Shown here: positions 44,229 to 52,542 of the stretch, one piece after another
Layout: each line of letters begins with the position of its first letter
Numbering within the stretch: position 1 is the stretch's first letter
Assembly: GCF_029689925.1 (NCBI RefSeq)
Contig: NZ_CP121445.1
Coordinates: forward strand, 6,506,501 to 6,570,500
DNA length: 64,000 nt
Direction: 5' to 3'
Source: Anaerocolumna sp. AGMB13025
Lineage (GTDB): Bacteria > Bacillota > Clostridia > Lachnospirales > Lachnospiraceae
The notes under the pieces: generated by a model
Database searches by the model: none
What the model was told of the DNA's origin: nothing
What the model saw: the letters and a program-made list of their open reading frames with translations, nothing else
Translations under genes and position numbers: made by a program

Positions 44229-45099
44229 TTAGATTACCCGCCTTTTTTATGAAGAAATGAAAAATAGAATTGATGATAAAAACAAATACCAGCAGTACCA
44301 AACCGATACCAATCAATACACCTCGGGTTTGTTCTGTTGCATAGGACATTTCAGTAACAATGGCTGTTGTTAAGAAACGAACCGGTAAGGTCATTTTCGG
44401 CATCTGGGGAATATTACCTGCCACCATGATAACTGCCATGGTTTCGCCTATAGCCCTTCCCACTCCAAGGAGAACTGCTGCCATAATTCCTGATTTTGCT
44501 GCCGGTAAAACAACCGTAAACAGTGCATATTCCTTACGTACTCCAAGTGCAAAGGCAGTTTCCAGGTAATTTTGATTTACTGCATTGATACTTGACTCGC
44601 TTACACTGATAATAGTCGGAAGAGTCATAATAATTAATACAATAATAGCCGAAAGCATGGATAGCCCAGAGGATAAATCAAAGATTTTCTGAACAAACGG
44701 GACAACAAAGATTAGTCCTAAAAATCCATAGATAACCGAAGGGATACCCGCTAACAAACTGATAATAGTCCGTATAACCGAACCCAGCTTTTTAGGCATC
44801 AGCTGACCTATGGCCAGAGCTACTAAGATTGAAATTGGCACTGCAATTAAAACGGTAAAAAAGGTTACATAAAAAGAAGATAATATAAAGGTTAATATTC
44901 CATACTGAGGAGGTTCATTTGCAGAATTCCATACAGACCCAAATAAAAATTCTTTCAGCCCAACCTTAATGATACTGGGACCTCCGTTTGCAATCATAAA
45001 CACTCCGATTAATACTACTGATATAATAGTAATGAATGCGAAGAAAAATACGATTGCCTTAAAAATGCTGTTATAAATATATACTTTCTGCTTATTCAT
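44221..45099 (-). CDS. pstC: Phosphate ABC importer permease
   Basis: This permease of about 292 residues is PstC, with LLAGIPSVIYGFLGLIFVVPF, ETAFALGVRKEYALFTVVLPAAKSGIM as EAA loop, and GRAIGETMAVIMVAGN. I place the start at ATG 45099, behind AAGGAG six bases ahead, rather than at the in-frame codon 30 bases upstream. Confidence 0.94.
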   Translation of the reverse strand: MNKQKVYIYNSIFKAIVFFFAFITIISVVLIGVFMIANGGPSIIKVGLKEFLFGSVWNSANEPPQYGILTFILSSFYVTFFTVLIAVPISILVALAIGQLMPKKLGSVIRTIISLLAGIPSVIYGFLGLIFVVPFVQKIFDLSSGLSMLSAIIVLIIMTLPTIISVSESSINAVNQNYLETAFALGVRKEYALFTVVLPAAKSGIMAAVLLGVGRAIGETMAVIMVAGNIPQMPKMTLPVRFLTTAIVTEMSYATEQTRGVLIGIGLVLLVFVFIINSIFHFFIKKAGNLNG

Positions 45100-45120
45100 A
45101 TCTTCTCCTTGAAAATAGGA

Positions 45121-45149
45121 TATTGACACTGCCAGAAGGCAGTGCCAAT
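45121..45149 (-). other. Intra-operon hairpin between pstS and pstC
   Basis: CACTGCC-AGAA-GGCAGTG with flanking ATTGA/CCAAT-like pairing forms a strong stem just before pstC, without a T-run. A processing or partial-termination element here would raise PstS relative to the membrane proteins. Confidence 0.6.
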
Positions 45150-45236
45150 AAGAATTCTGTATTGTTAAAACTTACCAATCAGTATAACGAGCTATATGTA
45201 AGAAACTATTAAGCAGTAATCCTAGTTAGGTAATAA

Positions 45237-46628
45237 TTATTTTGTTACCGTAACCTTGCAGGTTGCTGTTTTTTTACCTTCTTTTGTAGTTGCCGTGATA
45301 ACTGCACTTCCTGCTTTTTTACCAGTAACAACTCCAGTGGAAGAAACAGTTGCTACTGTTTTATCAGATGAACTCCAGGTAACATTTTTATCGGCAGCAG
45401 TGGAAGGACTAACGGTTGCTTTTAAAGTAACGGTTTTACCTGTTGCTACAGAAGCCTCTGATTTGCTTAATTTAACCCCTGTTACAGGACTTGCTACAGT
45501 TACTTTACATTTTTTAATTATATTGGAACCATCTGTTGTCTTAACTGTAATTGTTGCAGTACCAGCTCCTACGCCTTTAATCATACCAGTGGAAGAAACT
45601 GTAGCAACACCAAGGTTTGAAGAAGTATAAGTTAATTTCTTATCACTTGTATCTGCCGGCTGGAAGCTTGCAGTTAAAGAGTAGCTGAAACCTGTATTAA
45701 TTGTAACGGAACTACTTCTTAAAGTGATGTCGGCAGCTTTCGTTTTTACAAGACCATTCTTAACAAAACCTAATTTATCAATAATTGCCTGACCGTCAGC
45801 GCTTGCAATGAAATCTAAGAAGGACTGTGCAGAAGGAGAAATTGTTTTATTCTTATTATAAACAAGTAAGAAAGGTCTCTTAATTGCATAGGTACCATCT
45901 GCTACTGTATATTTAGACGGTTCAACACCTTCTATTTTAAGAGCTTTTACTTTCGTTTCATCCATATCTCCAAGAGACATATAACCGATTGCACCGGCAT
46001 TATTCTGAATTGCTGCCTGAACAGATCCTGTACTTGATAAGGAGCCGTCAAGTTTGAAATCATATCCACTTGGAAGTGCTTTGCCATAATCTACTTTAAA
46101 GAAATCTTCAAAGCAGCTTCTGGTACCGGAACCAGCTTCACGGCCAAAAGGAGCTATCTTCGTGTTTTTTGTATAAGAACCGCTGATTTGATCCCAAGTA
46201 GCTGCAGAAGCATCTTTGGTGAAAACTTTGTAAAGATCAGCAGGAGAAATCTCATTCAGAGGGTTCTTTTTATTAACAACAACTGCAAGTCCGTCCATGC
46301 AAATCTGGATTTGATTTAGTACTGCAGATTCATCTTTTGTTAACGCTCTGCTTGACATACCAAAATCAACTGTGCTGCTGGAATTTTTAGCATCTGAAAT
46401 ACCGGAACCGGAACCCGTAACATTCTGTTCAATAATTTTAATCCCCGGGTTTTTAGCCATAAAAGCCTCGGCTAATGCCTGAATAAGGGGATTTACCGAA
46501 GTTGAACCGGAAAATACTACTGTTTTTGAATCTGCAGCTAATGCTTTGGTTGGAACGAAAGAAAAACTGGTAAAAATCATTGCTACTAATACCACTAAGG
46601 ATGAAACTTTTTTTACAAAATTTTTCAT
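45237..46628 (-). CDS. pstS: Phosphate-binding protein PstS with two C-terminal Big_2 domains
   Basis: This 463-residue protein starts with a signal peptide (about 1-32, ending ALA-ADS) and a PstS-like binding domain (about 36-300: VVFSGSTSVNPLIQALAEAF, FGMSSRAL, FGREAGSGTRSCFEDFF, GAIGYMSLGD). Two Big_2 Ig-like domains follow (about 305-384 and 385-463), each with the 'vTWSSSdxxvAtVsStGxvxGxxaGtAxIT' pattern. The usual lipobox cysteine is absent, so it is probably not lipid-anchored; the Ig-like pair may hold it at the wall or surface. It leads the pst operon. AGGAGAATTCTT precedes the ATG. Confidence 0.93.
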   Translation of the reverse strand: MKNFVKKVSSLVVLVAMIFTSFSFVPTKALAADSKTVVFSGSTSVNPLIQALAEAFMAKNPGIKIIEQNVTGSGSGISDAKNSSSTVDFGMSSRALTKDESAVLNQIQICMDGLAVVVNKKNPLNEISPADLYKVFTKDASAATWDQISGSYTKNTKIAPFGREAGSGTRSCFEDFFKVDYGKALPSGYDFKLDGSLSSTGSVQAAIQNNAGAIGYMSLGDMDETKVKALKIEGVEPSKYTVADGTYAIKRPFLLVYNKNKTISPSAQSFLDFIASADGQAIIDKLGFVKNGLVKTKAADITLRSSSVTINTGFSYSLTASFQPADTSDKKLTYTSSNLGVATVSSTGMIKGVGAGTATITVKTTDGSNIIKKCKVTVASPVTGVKLSKSEASVATGKTVTLKATVSPSTAADKNVTWSSSDKTVATVSSTGVVTGKKAGSAVITATTKEGKKTATCKVTVTK

Positions 46629-46681
46629 AAGAATTCTCCTATCTTAATAATTTTTTATGTACTTTCTTGACCACCTCGTAA

Positions 46682-46755
46682 TTATAGTTTAGGAATGTAA
46701 AGATAACTATCATAAACCCTGGTAATTTATGTGTATTCTGTAATGAATTTGTAAA
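46682..46755 (-). promoter_or_regulatory. pstS promoter with Pho-box-like repeats
   Basis: On the minus strand TATAAT lies at about 46686-46681 and three TTTACA/ATTACA/ATACACA-like hexamers recur at 11-base steps (about 46755-46730). That spacing matches PhoP boxes of Gram-positive bacteria, so the operon is probably induced by phosphate starvation. Confidence 0.5.
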
Positions 46756-46851
46756 TTTTTTATAATATTCCACTTTTTACATTTATTTGCTGGTTTTAGG
46801 TATACTATCCAGTCTTATGGTAATGCACATATGTAGATACTATAAAGGGGC

Positions 46852-47060
46852 GGCAGTAGCCTGGTATGCTTGAAATTTTTTTGTAGGGAAAAGTTCCATA
46901 TGACACTAAAACTTGGGGAACTGCTTAAGGCAGGAGGAAAAGTGTAAAACTCGCACGCTCAGACAGTTACTCTTTTCCTCCATGGCGCAGTTCTCCAAGT
47001 TTAAGTGTCATAAGGAACCTTTCCAATACAAAAAAACTTCAAGCATACCAGGCTACTGCC
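46852..47060. repeat. 209-bp nested palindromic element
   Basis: Perfect 23-bp outer arms (46852-46874 with 47038-47060) enclose imperfect ~33-bp arms (about 46892-46924 with 46987-47020) and GGAGGAAAAG/CTTTTCCTCC arms (46933-46942 with 46972-46981). Like the element at 5076-5343 it could fold into one long hairpin, but the sequences differ. It lies upstream of pstS, between it and a decayed gene. Confidence 0.82.
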
Positions 47061-47149
47061 TTAGTCTTTAGATTTAGCAGTTTTCCTTACATACCGGGTA
47101 ATTTTTCGTAACCTTAATTATGTTAAATATTCCATATATTAAAGTTTTA

Positions 47150-47477
47150 TTAATTAGATTCGTTAATTTCTTTCTCTCCTCTTGTATCCTCAATTTCCTG
47201 GATTATTTTATTCCTTTGCTCTAACTTCCTATTAATCCAAATCTCATCCTGTTTATTTATTTTGTTATTGTGTACTTGTGATCCATGCAGATATAATGCC
47301 ATATATAATTACACACATGAGGATGTTTTTTAATCTAAACCCGAACCAGTAAAAGGCATAGGAAAAAGCCAGAACGATACAAAAGTCCAGAAAGTAAATA
47401 ATTCCGAGTTGCAGGTATTCCATCTTAAAATCTAGTTTATTGATAATATGATTTACCGTGTAAATTAAATCAGACAA
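47150..47477 (-). pseudogene. Decayed small membrane protein gene
   Basis: The first part (from about 47477) encodes two or three membrane segments (YLQLGIIYFLDFCIVLAFSYAFYW; NILMCVIIYGIISAWITST) without an ATG or ribosome binding site; only TTG or no start is available. At about 47266 the frame stops, but a one-base shift continues with a charged cytoplasmic tail (NNKINKQDEIWINRKLEQRN...) to a stop at 47150. This looks like a truncated and frameshifted gene. I cannot name the family. Confidence 0.5.
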
Positions 47478-47557
47478 ACTATAAATTGCAATACAAATTT
47501 GTGATACCCTGTTGGATCGTTATGATTATTCAGGTTGAAGATTGAGGAATAAATAAA

Positions 47558-47598
47558 AACCAGTAACTCTCCTTAAGTTAATAAAAGAGTTGCTGGTT
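47558..47598 (-). terminator. Terminator of the PadR operon
   Basis: AACCAGTAACTCT (47558-47570) pairs with AGAGTTGCTGGTT (47586-47598), one G-T pair, followed on the minus strand by TTTTATTTATT. Confidence 0.8.
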
Positions 47599-47681
47599 CT
47601 TAATTTTATACATTTTTGCAGATAATTTATCTATTAAGGAATTATTTAAAAGATTGCATAAGTAGTTTTCAATTGCCAAAA

Positions 47682-47921
47682 TCAGTCACTGTCTCCTAAA
47701 ACAAATATATGAACCTTATTACTTAAGTTAATGCCATACCATAAATCATTACTGCTATTCACATGGATTGTCTGATACCATACATCTTTTTCTGCCTTCT
47801 CCTTCAGGTGGTCATAGTTAAAACCCATTAATCCAAAGCCTGCAATAGAAACAAACGCACCTGTCAAAATTGCTAAAAGACTATATACAACAATTTTTTT
47901 CTTATAGTTTTTTATACGCAT
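47682..47921 (-). CDS. Truncated membrane protein at the DUF4097 position
   Basis: This 79-80 residue protein has one N-terminal membrane segment (about 12-33), then about 45 outside residues ending DLWYGINLSNKVHIFVLGDSD. In PadR-DUF1700 operons the third gene usually encodes a DUF4097 protein of 250 residues or more with a long beta-helix domain. Only the anchor and first strands are left here. The start (GTG 47924 or ATG 47921) overlaps the end of the DUF1700 gene. Confidence 0.6.
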   Translation of the reverse strand: MRIKNYKKKIVVYSLLAILTGAFVSIAGFGLMGFNYDHLKEKAEKDVWYQTIHVNSSNDLWYGINLSNKVHIFVLGDSD

Positions 47922-48505
47922 CACATCACTACCTTCCTTTTAAATAAAGTTACTAATTTGGTATTAAAATTTTTGGTTATAATAATAAATTTCGTTGATA
48001 AAAGTATCGTTGCAGTGCCTAATAAAACTGAAAACCCAATTGCTGCAATTCCGGTGCCTAATTGAATAATTCCTAACGGCAAGCTGTTTGCCATGATAAA
48101 AGGCGAGCCAATAATACTGATAATAGAGGTTGTAAACAGACCGATGCTGCCGACTCCGGTAGTAAAAGGCAGACACCAAATAACAATATAGCTGGAAGCT
48201 AATAATAAAATTCCGGCCAAAACTAAACTCCCCCATAACGGAAACCCTAAAATTAATAGTATTGTATTAATAATTCTACTGCTGGTCATAGGCATATTTA
48301 TTTTAACAGTATCATAACTTTCCAAAAGTTCTTCCGCCACCATCTTTGGAGTGCCCACTTTGATGACTGCATCCTCTTCTGTCATGCCATCTTCCATATA
48401 ATCGGATATCATTTCATCATAAAAGGAAATGAACCGGTCTTTATCCGTGTTCTTCATTTTCTGCAAATGAAATCCCAGTTCTTTCAGAAAAATTGTTTTA
48501 TTCAT
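47921..48505 (-). CDS. DUF1700/HAAS-domain membrane protein
   Basis: This 194-residue protein has an N-terminal HAAS helical domain (about 1-70: FLKELGFHLQKM...DRFISFYDEMISDYMEDGMTEEDAVIKVGTP) and four membrane segments (about 80-185). DUF1700 proteins go with PadR regulators and probably act as membrane partners in the envelope response. It overlaps the following gene and starts four bases after the PadR gene. Confidence 0.85.
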   Translation of the reverse strand: MNKTIFLKELGFHLQKMKNTDKDRFISFYDEMISDYMEDGMTEEDAVIKVGTPKMVAEELLESYDTVKINMPMTSSRIINTILLILGFPLWGSLVLAGILLLASSYIVIWCLPFTTGVGSIGLFTTSIISIIGSPFIMANSLPLGIIQLGTGIAAIGFSVLLGTATILLSTKFIIITKNFNTKLVTLFKRKVVM

Positions 48506-48509
48506 GATT

Positions 48510-48815
48510 TTATTCTCCTTTAATAAATTTATAGATTTTCATAACCTGCTTCCATTCTTCCAGAAACTCATCTATATAATCCTTTCCTTTGTCAGTAATC
48601 TTATAGTACTTTCTTAACCGACTGTTATGTTCAATGGAATATGTCTCCAGATAAGAACCGGTTTCCAGTCTTTTTAAGATTGGATACAGCGTTGATTCCG
48701 ATATCTCTATGCAGGTAGATATATCTTTAATAATCTGATAACCATAGGAATCCGATTTTTTTAATACGGCAAGAACGCAAAATTCTAATAAGCCTTTTTT
48801 TAGTTGTACATCCAT
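48510..48815 (-). CDS. PadR-family transcriptional regulator
   Basis: This 101-residue protein is a PadR-type winged helix repressor: LKKGLLEFCVLAVLKKSDSYGYQI, STLYPILKRLETGSYLETY and a short C-terminal dimer helix. It leads the operon and overlaps its own operator candidate. AAGGAGGCGTAAC precedes the ATG. Confidence 0.92.
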   Translation of the reverse strand: MDVQLKKGLLEFCVLAVLKKSDSYGYQIIKDISTCIEISESTLYPILKRLETGSYLETYSIEHNSRLRKYYKITDKGKDYIDEFLEEWKQVMKIYKFIKGE

Positions 48816-48835
48816 GTTACGCCTCCTTATGCATT

Positions 48836-48866
48836 ATACTATACATAACATAGTATAATATGTCAA
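48836..48866 (-). promoter_or_regulatory. Promoter and operator of the PadR operon
   Basis: TTGACA (48866-48861) and TATAGT (48843-48838) lie 17 bases apart on the minus strand. A 21-bp dyad (ATACTAT-7-ATAGTAT, 48836-48856) covers the -10 box and spacer, a PadR-type operator. Confidence 0.75.
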
Positions 48867-49023
48867 GGGGTATTCTTTCTTTTCTTCTGGGTACCTCTAT
48901 ATAGATAGCAAATAGCTGGAACTTCCGGTCCAGCGAGCATTTTGGTGCGGCTTGCTTTAGGTCTGTTCGGAATGTACCATACCTATATTCCTGAATGTTC
49001 CATATAAATTATGTTAATATTGT

Positions 49024-49052
49024 TGAAATAGAAACAAAAATTTACTATAATA
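49024..49052 (+). promoter_or_regulatory. marR-like gene promoter
   Basis: TTGAAA (49024-49029) and TATAAT (49047-49052) lie 17 bases apart. The -35 box is inside an imperfect dyad TTGTTGAAATAGAAACAA (49021-49038), a possible autoregulatory site. Confidence 0.65.
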
Positions 49053-49086
49053 CTGTTAATGAACAGGTGAGTTAGGAGGACAGGTT

Positions 49087-49572
49087 ATGAACAAGGAAGA
49101 TCAGGTCATAATGACTTATAGAAACTTATATAACAAGATGGTTTGGCTTAATAATTTTAAGATGAAAGACTGTTTTAATGGTTATACCTCTTCCGAAGTA
49201 CATTGTATCGAATACATTGGCAGTAATATCGATCCCAATGTGACAAAACTTGCGGAGTCCTTTTATATGACAAGCGGGGCAATTAGTAAAATGACTAAGA
49301 AGCTTATAAAAAAAGGTGCCATCGAAAGTTATCAGAAGCCGGATAACAAGAAAGAGATCTATTTTAGACTTACCAAACAGGGACAGGAAATATTTAAAAT
49401 ACATGAAGGACTGCACAAGGAGTTTCATGAACGTGATAAAGTTATATTTGATCAGGTAACCGAAGAACAATTTGACATTATGCTTCACTTCATCGATATG
49501 TACAGCAGACATTTGGATGCTGAAATAAAGAAACTGGGTCTTGATATTAAATCGGATAAATCTAATAATTAA
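49087..49572 (+). CDS. MarR-family transcriptional regulator
   Basis: This 161-residue protein is a MarR-type winged helix regulator (YTSSEVHCIEYIGSNIDPNVTKLAESFYMTSGAISKMTKKLIKKGAIESYQKPDNKKEIYFRLTKQG, with N- and C-terminal dimer helices). It is followed by an MFS efflux gene, which it probably represses. AGGAGGACAGGTT precedes the ATG. Confidence 0.9.
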   Translation: MNKEDQVIMTYRNLYNKMVWLNNFKMKDCFNGYTSSEVHCIEYIGSNIDPNVTKLAESFYMTSGAISKMTKKLIKKGAIESYQKPDNKKEIYFRLTKQGQEIFKIHEGLHKEFHERDKVIFDQVTEEQFDIMLHFIDMYSRHLDAEIKKLGLDIKSDKSNN

Positions 49573-49584
49573 ATGAAATTGAAG

Positions 49585-49618
49585 GCAGTCTGACTCTATT
49601 TAGAGCAGGCTGCATTTT
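49585..49618 (+). terminator. Terminator after the MarR gene
   Basis: GCAGTCTG...CAGGCTGC arms with an inner CTCTA/TAGAG stem, followed by ATTTTTATTG. Confidence 0.75.
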
Positions 49619-49634
49619 TATTGTCATAATATTG

Positions 49635-49689
49635 TTGACAAGGAAGCAAAATTATGTTACCATGTTTTTTGTTTCCAGGGAAGCAAAAT
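49635..49689 (+). promoter_or_regulatory. MFS gene promoter with repeated operator-like motif
   Basis: TTGACA (49635-49640) is followed after 17 bases by TACCAT. GGAAGCAAAAT-like words occur at 49641-49651 and 49679-49689, the second within the dyad TTTCCAGGGAA. These may bind the MarR-type regulator. Confidence 0.45.
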
Positions 49690-49796
49690 CTTTATTACAA
49701 ACGCCCGTACATGAAACTTATCTTTCGTTCAAAATCACGATAATTATTGGTACTGGTATTTTTAATTAGAATCTCACGTTTGAAAGGAGAACCACT

Positions 49797-51026
49797 ATGT
49801 TCAAATCAAAATCACAAAATAAACAGAACACAGAACAAACCGTAGATAAAAAGGCTTTATTATTCGGTCTTATGTCTGTGTTCCTTGTCGGAATAGGCTT
49901 TACTATCATAGCACCTGTTGTTCCCTTCTTAGTCCAGCCTTATACAAATTCAGAAAATCAAGCAATCGTAGTAACGCTGCTAACCTCCGTTTATGCCTTG
50001 TGCGTATTTTTTTCGGCACCAGGACTTGGAGCTTTGAGCGACCGATACGGCCGTCGTCCAATTCTCTTGGTATGCCTATTGGGTTCTGCCATCGGTTACA
50101 CCGTTTTTGGTATCGGAGGCGCTCTATGGGTATTATTTGCCGGACGTATACTAGAAGGTATAACTGGCGGAGATATCAGCACCATATTCGCATACTTTGC
50201 CGACATCACTCCCAAAGAACAGCGGACTAAAATCTTTGGATGGGTGAGTGCGATTACAGGCATTGGTACTGCCATCGGTCCGACTCTGGGGGGATTGATC
50301 GCTGACAGGTTTGGTTACGCTGCGCCTATGTTTTTTGGTGCCGGAATCACTCTGCTTAATGTTGTTTTCGGGTTCTTCTTTATGCCTGAAAGTCTTAATA
50401 AGGATAATAGACTAAAAGAGATTCCTCTTGTAAGACTAAATCCTTTTACCCAGCTTATCAACGTACTTTCTATGAAACATGTAGGGAGGATACTTATTTC
50501 TGCCTTTTTAATCTGGGTACCCAACGGATCTTTACAGGCAATCTTTTCACAATTTTCTATCGATACCTTTAATTGGAAGCCAGCACTGATCGGACTTATG
50601 TTTTCAATTATAGGCATCCAGGATATCATTTCCCAAAGTTTCATTATGCCAAAGCTGTTACAGAAACTTAACGACAAACAGATAGCTATGCTTGGAATGG
50701 CTTCCGAGATTATCGGCTACTGTTTTATAGCAGCATCCGCTTTGACTGCATTCTATCCTCTTTTTATTGCCGGAATGTTCGTCTTCGGCTTTGGTGATTC
50801 GATCTTTGGACCTTCCTTTAATGGTATGGTTTCCAAGTCAGTTGATTCCAGCGAGCAGGGAAGGATTCAAGGCGGCAGTCAATCGATTCAATCGTTAGCA
50901 AGAATAATCGGACCGATCATCGGAGGACAAATCTATATCTCACTTGGATCTGCGGCGCCTGCTTTCATGGGTATCATTCTTATATCAGCGGCGATACCGG
51001 TTTTGTATAAGAGTACGCATAAATAA
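49797..51026 (+). CDS. MFS drug efflux transporter (TetA/DHA1-like)
   Basis: This 409-residue protein has twelve membrane segments. Motif A is GLGALSDRYGRRPILL between TM2 and TM3, and FGWVSAITGIGTAIGPTLGG is the TM5 antiporter motif C-like segment. It belongs to the 12-TM drug:H+ antiporters. Substrate unknown; the MarR gene upstream suggests induction by a toxic compound. AAAGGAGAACCACT precedes the ATG. Confidence 0.9.
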   Translation: MFKSKSQNKQNTEQTVDKKALLFGLMSVFLVGIGFTIIAPVVPFLVQPYTNSENQAIVVTLLTSVYALCVFFSAPGLGALSDRYGRRPILLVCLLGSAIGYTVFGIGGALWVLFAGRILEGITGGDISTIFAYFADITPKEQRTKIFGWVSAITGIGTAIGPTLGGLIADRFGYAAPMFFGAGITLLNVVFGFFFMPESLNKDNRLKEIPLVRLNPFTQLINVLSMKHVGRILISAFLIWVPNGSLQAIFSQFSIDTFNWKPALIGLMFSIIGIQDIISQSFIMPKLLQKLNDKQIAMLGMASEIIGYCFIAASALTAFYPLFIAGMFVFGFGDSIFGPSFNGMVSKSVDSSEQGRIQGGSQSIQSLARIIGPIIGGQIYISLGSAAPAFMGIILISAAIPVLYKSTHK

Positions 51027-51164
51027 GGAAACCGTTTCTTTACATTATTTAATGGTCAGCCAAATAAACAACCACAGAAGTAATGGTCTTACCGGTAAGC
51101 TTTTTCTTATAATCAACTAGGTTGCCCTGCTGCTAATTAGTAAACAGGATTAATCTGATAATCT

Positions 51165-51211
51165 TGTAAAAAAAACAAGTATAACAGCTGCCTGTCATAC
51201 TTGTTTTTATT
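51165..51211. terminator. Bidirectional terminator between the MFS and glyoxalase-fold genes
   Basis: AAAACAAGTATAACAG and CTGTCATACTTGTTTT pair around a 4-base loop, with A-runs on the left and T-runs on the right, fitting both convergent transcripts. Confidence 0.85.
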
Positions 51212-51311
51212 TAATATTTTTTATAGCTATTATTTATCTAAACTGCATTTTGTCTTATTAATCTTCTTAAATTGGGCGGCTATGGCAATACCCCGGATTC
51301 ACCTCTTTGGG

Positions 51312-51701
51312 CTACTTAACTCCCAAGATATTCCCCAACTCATCTGTTTCATATTTTCCTTTTGTCATATCCAGTATGACATATTCATTGGACCACTTAT
51401 CCCTTACCACTGCACACATTCCGATGGGAATATCAAAGGGCCCGTATATGATTTGTCCGCCTGCTTCTTTTATTTCTTCAACCGCCTGAAGAACGGACTC
51501 TACTTTAATGTCAACATTCATCTTTTGTCTCTCATTTTGCAGAACAATCTCTGTAAAATCATCTTCCATTCCCATGCCAACAGACGTTTCATTCTTCCAT
51601 AAAACTTTTAAACCAAGCTTCGAATAATAATCTATGCCTTCCTTAAGATCCGATACATAAAGCTCGATGCAGTCTATACATTTTAGTAAACCCATCTTCA
51701 T
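51312..51701 (-). CDS. Glyoxalase/VOC-fold protein
   Basis: This 129-residue protein has the vicinal-oxygen-chelate fold: CIDCIELYVSDLKEGIDYYSKLGLKVLWK at the first half, ITxIVLQNE-like strands and EIKEAGGQIIYGPFDIPIGMCAVVRDKWSNEYVILD at the end. Members are lyases, isomerases or binding proteins for antibiotics. Metal ligands cannot be fixed with certainty. It stands alone. Confidence 0.85.
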   Translation of the reverse strand: MKMGLLKCIDCIELYVSDLKEGIDYYSKLGLKVLWKNETSVGMGMEDDFTEIVLQNERQKMNVDIKVESVLQAVEEIKEAGGQIIYGPFDIPIGMCAVVRDKWSNEYVILDMTKGKYETDELGNILGVK

Positions 51702-51911
51702 AATCCCCCTAGTATTTTTCTGGTAAATATTACATTTCTTTTCTAAGATGATTATAACATTTCAGGCTTTGGCTGTCTAATGTTGTATTATTTTATGTTT
51801 TTTGTCTATATAAATATATTTTATTCATATAGGTTATTCTATCATAATAATATAATATTTACAATTAGAACATTAATATATTTACACAGACAAATTCAGG
51901 AGGTGTTCCAG

Positions 51912-52247
51912 TTGAAAAACGAGGCTGATAAAAAGAATATCAATTATGAACAATTGGGGTTACGAATAAAAGAAGCGCGAATAAGTAAAAACCTGACTCA
52001 GGAAAGTATTGCTACTTACGTGGGTTGTAATGTTTCTCATATTTCTAATATTGAAAATAACCATACAAAAGTGTCTCTTACTATCTTATTAGCAATTGCC
52101 AATGCCCTTAATACAAGCATTGATTACCTTTTATCTGACCAATATGAGAATTCATCCCTTGCATTAGATAATGAGATCATGCGGGCACTAAAAGACTGTG
52201 ATAATGAGAAAAAGCAGAAGATTTTAAAGATGATATCTATAATATAA
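51912..52247 (+). CDS. Small XRE-family regulator
   Basis: This protein of 111 residues starts at TTG 51912, eight bases after AGGAGG; the ATG-initiated longer reading adds 44 unsupported residues. The HTH_3 domain (about 15-72: LGLRIKEARISKNLTQESIATYVGCNVSHISNIENNHTKVSLTILLAIANALNTSIDYLL) is followed by a short helical tail (CDNEKKQKILKMISII) common in Clostridia. It regulates an unknown target. Confidence 0.85.
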   Translation: MKNEADKKNINYEQLGLRIKEARISKNLTQESIATYVGCNVSHISNIENNHTKVSLTILLAIANALNTSIDYLLSDQYENSSLALDNEIMRALKDCDNEKKQKILKMISII

Positions 52248-52464
52248 ATGGCTGAATACTATGCCTGTATCAAAAAATAATTTACCTCTGCCTCAAACTT
52301 TGGATAATCCATTACTGTTCTTAATAAATTGTATCGACGCAATTTATTCCAATAGATTCTGTCTTGAGTTTTATAGGAAACTATGGAACAAAACACTTAT
52401 AATTGAAATTAATCTACTGTGAATTATTTGTATATAAGACTTAATAACTAATTACCGAGCAAAC
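52248..52464. other. Intergenic stretch with no feature seen
   Basis: AT-rich DNA between the XRE gene and the terminator of the convergent M56 gene. Confidence 0.4.
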
Positions 52465-52519
52465 ATATAAAAGCGGATGCCCCAAATTGTTTTTATAGAC
52501 CATTTTGGTGGCTTCCGCT
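52465..52519 (-). terminator. Terminator of the first BlaI-BlaR operon
   Basis: AGCGGA-T-GCC...GGC-T-TCCGCT with inner CAAA/TTTG pairing (52472-52519) is followed on the minus strand by TTTTATATGTTT. Confidence 0.75.
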
Positions 52520-52542
52520 ATTAAGATAACAAATATAATGCT

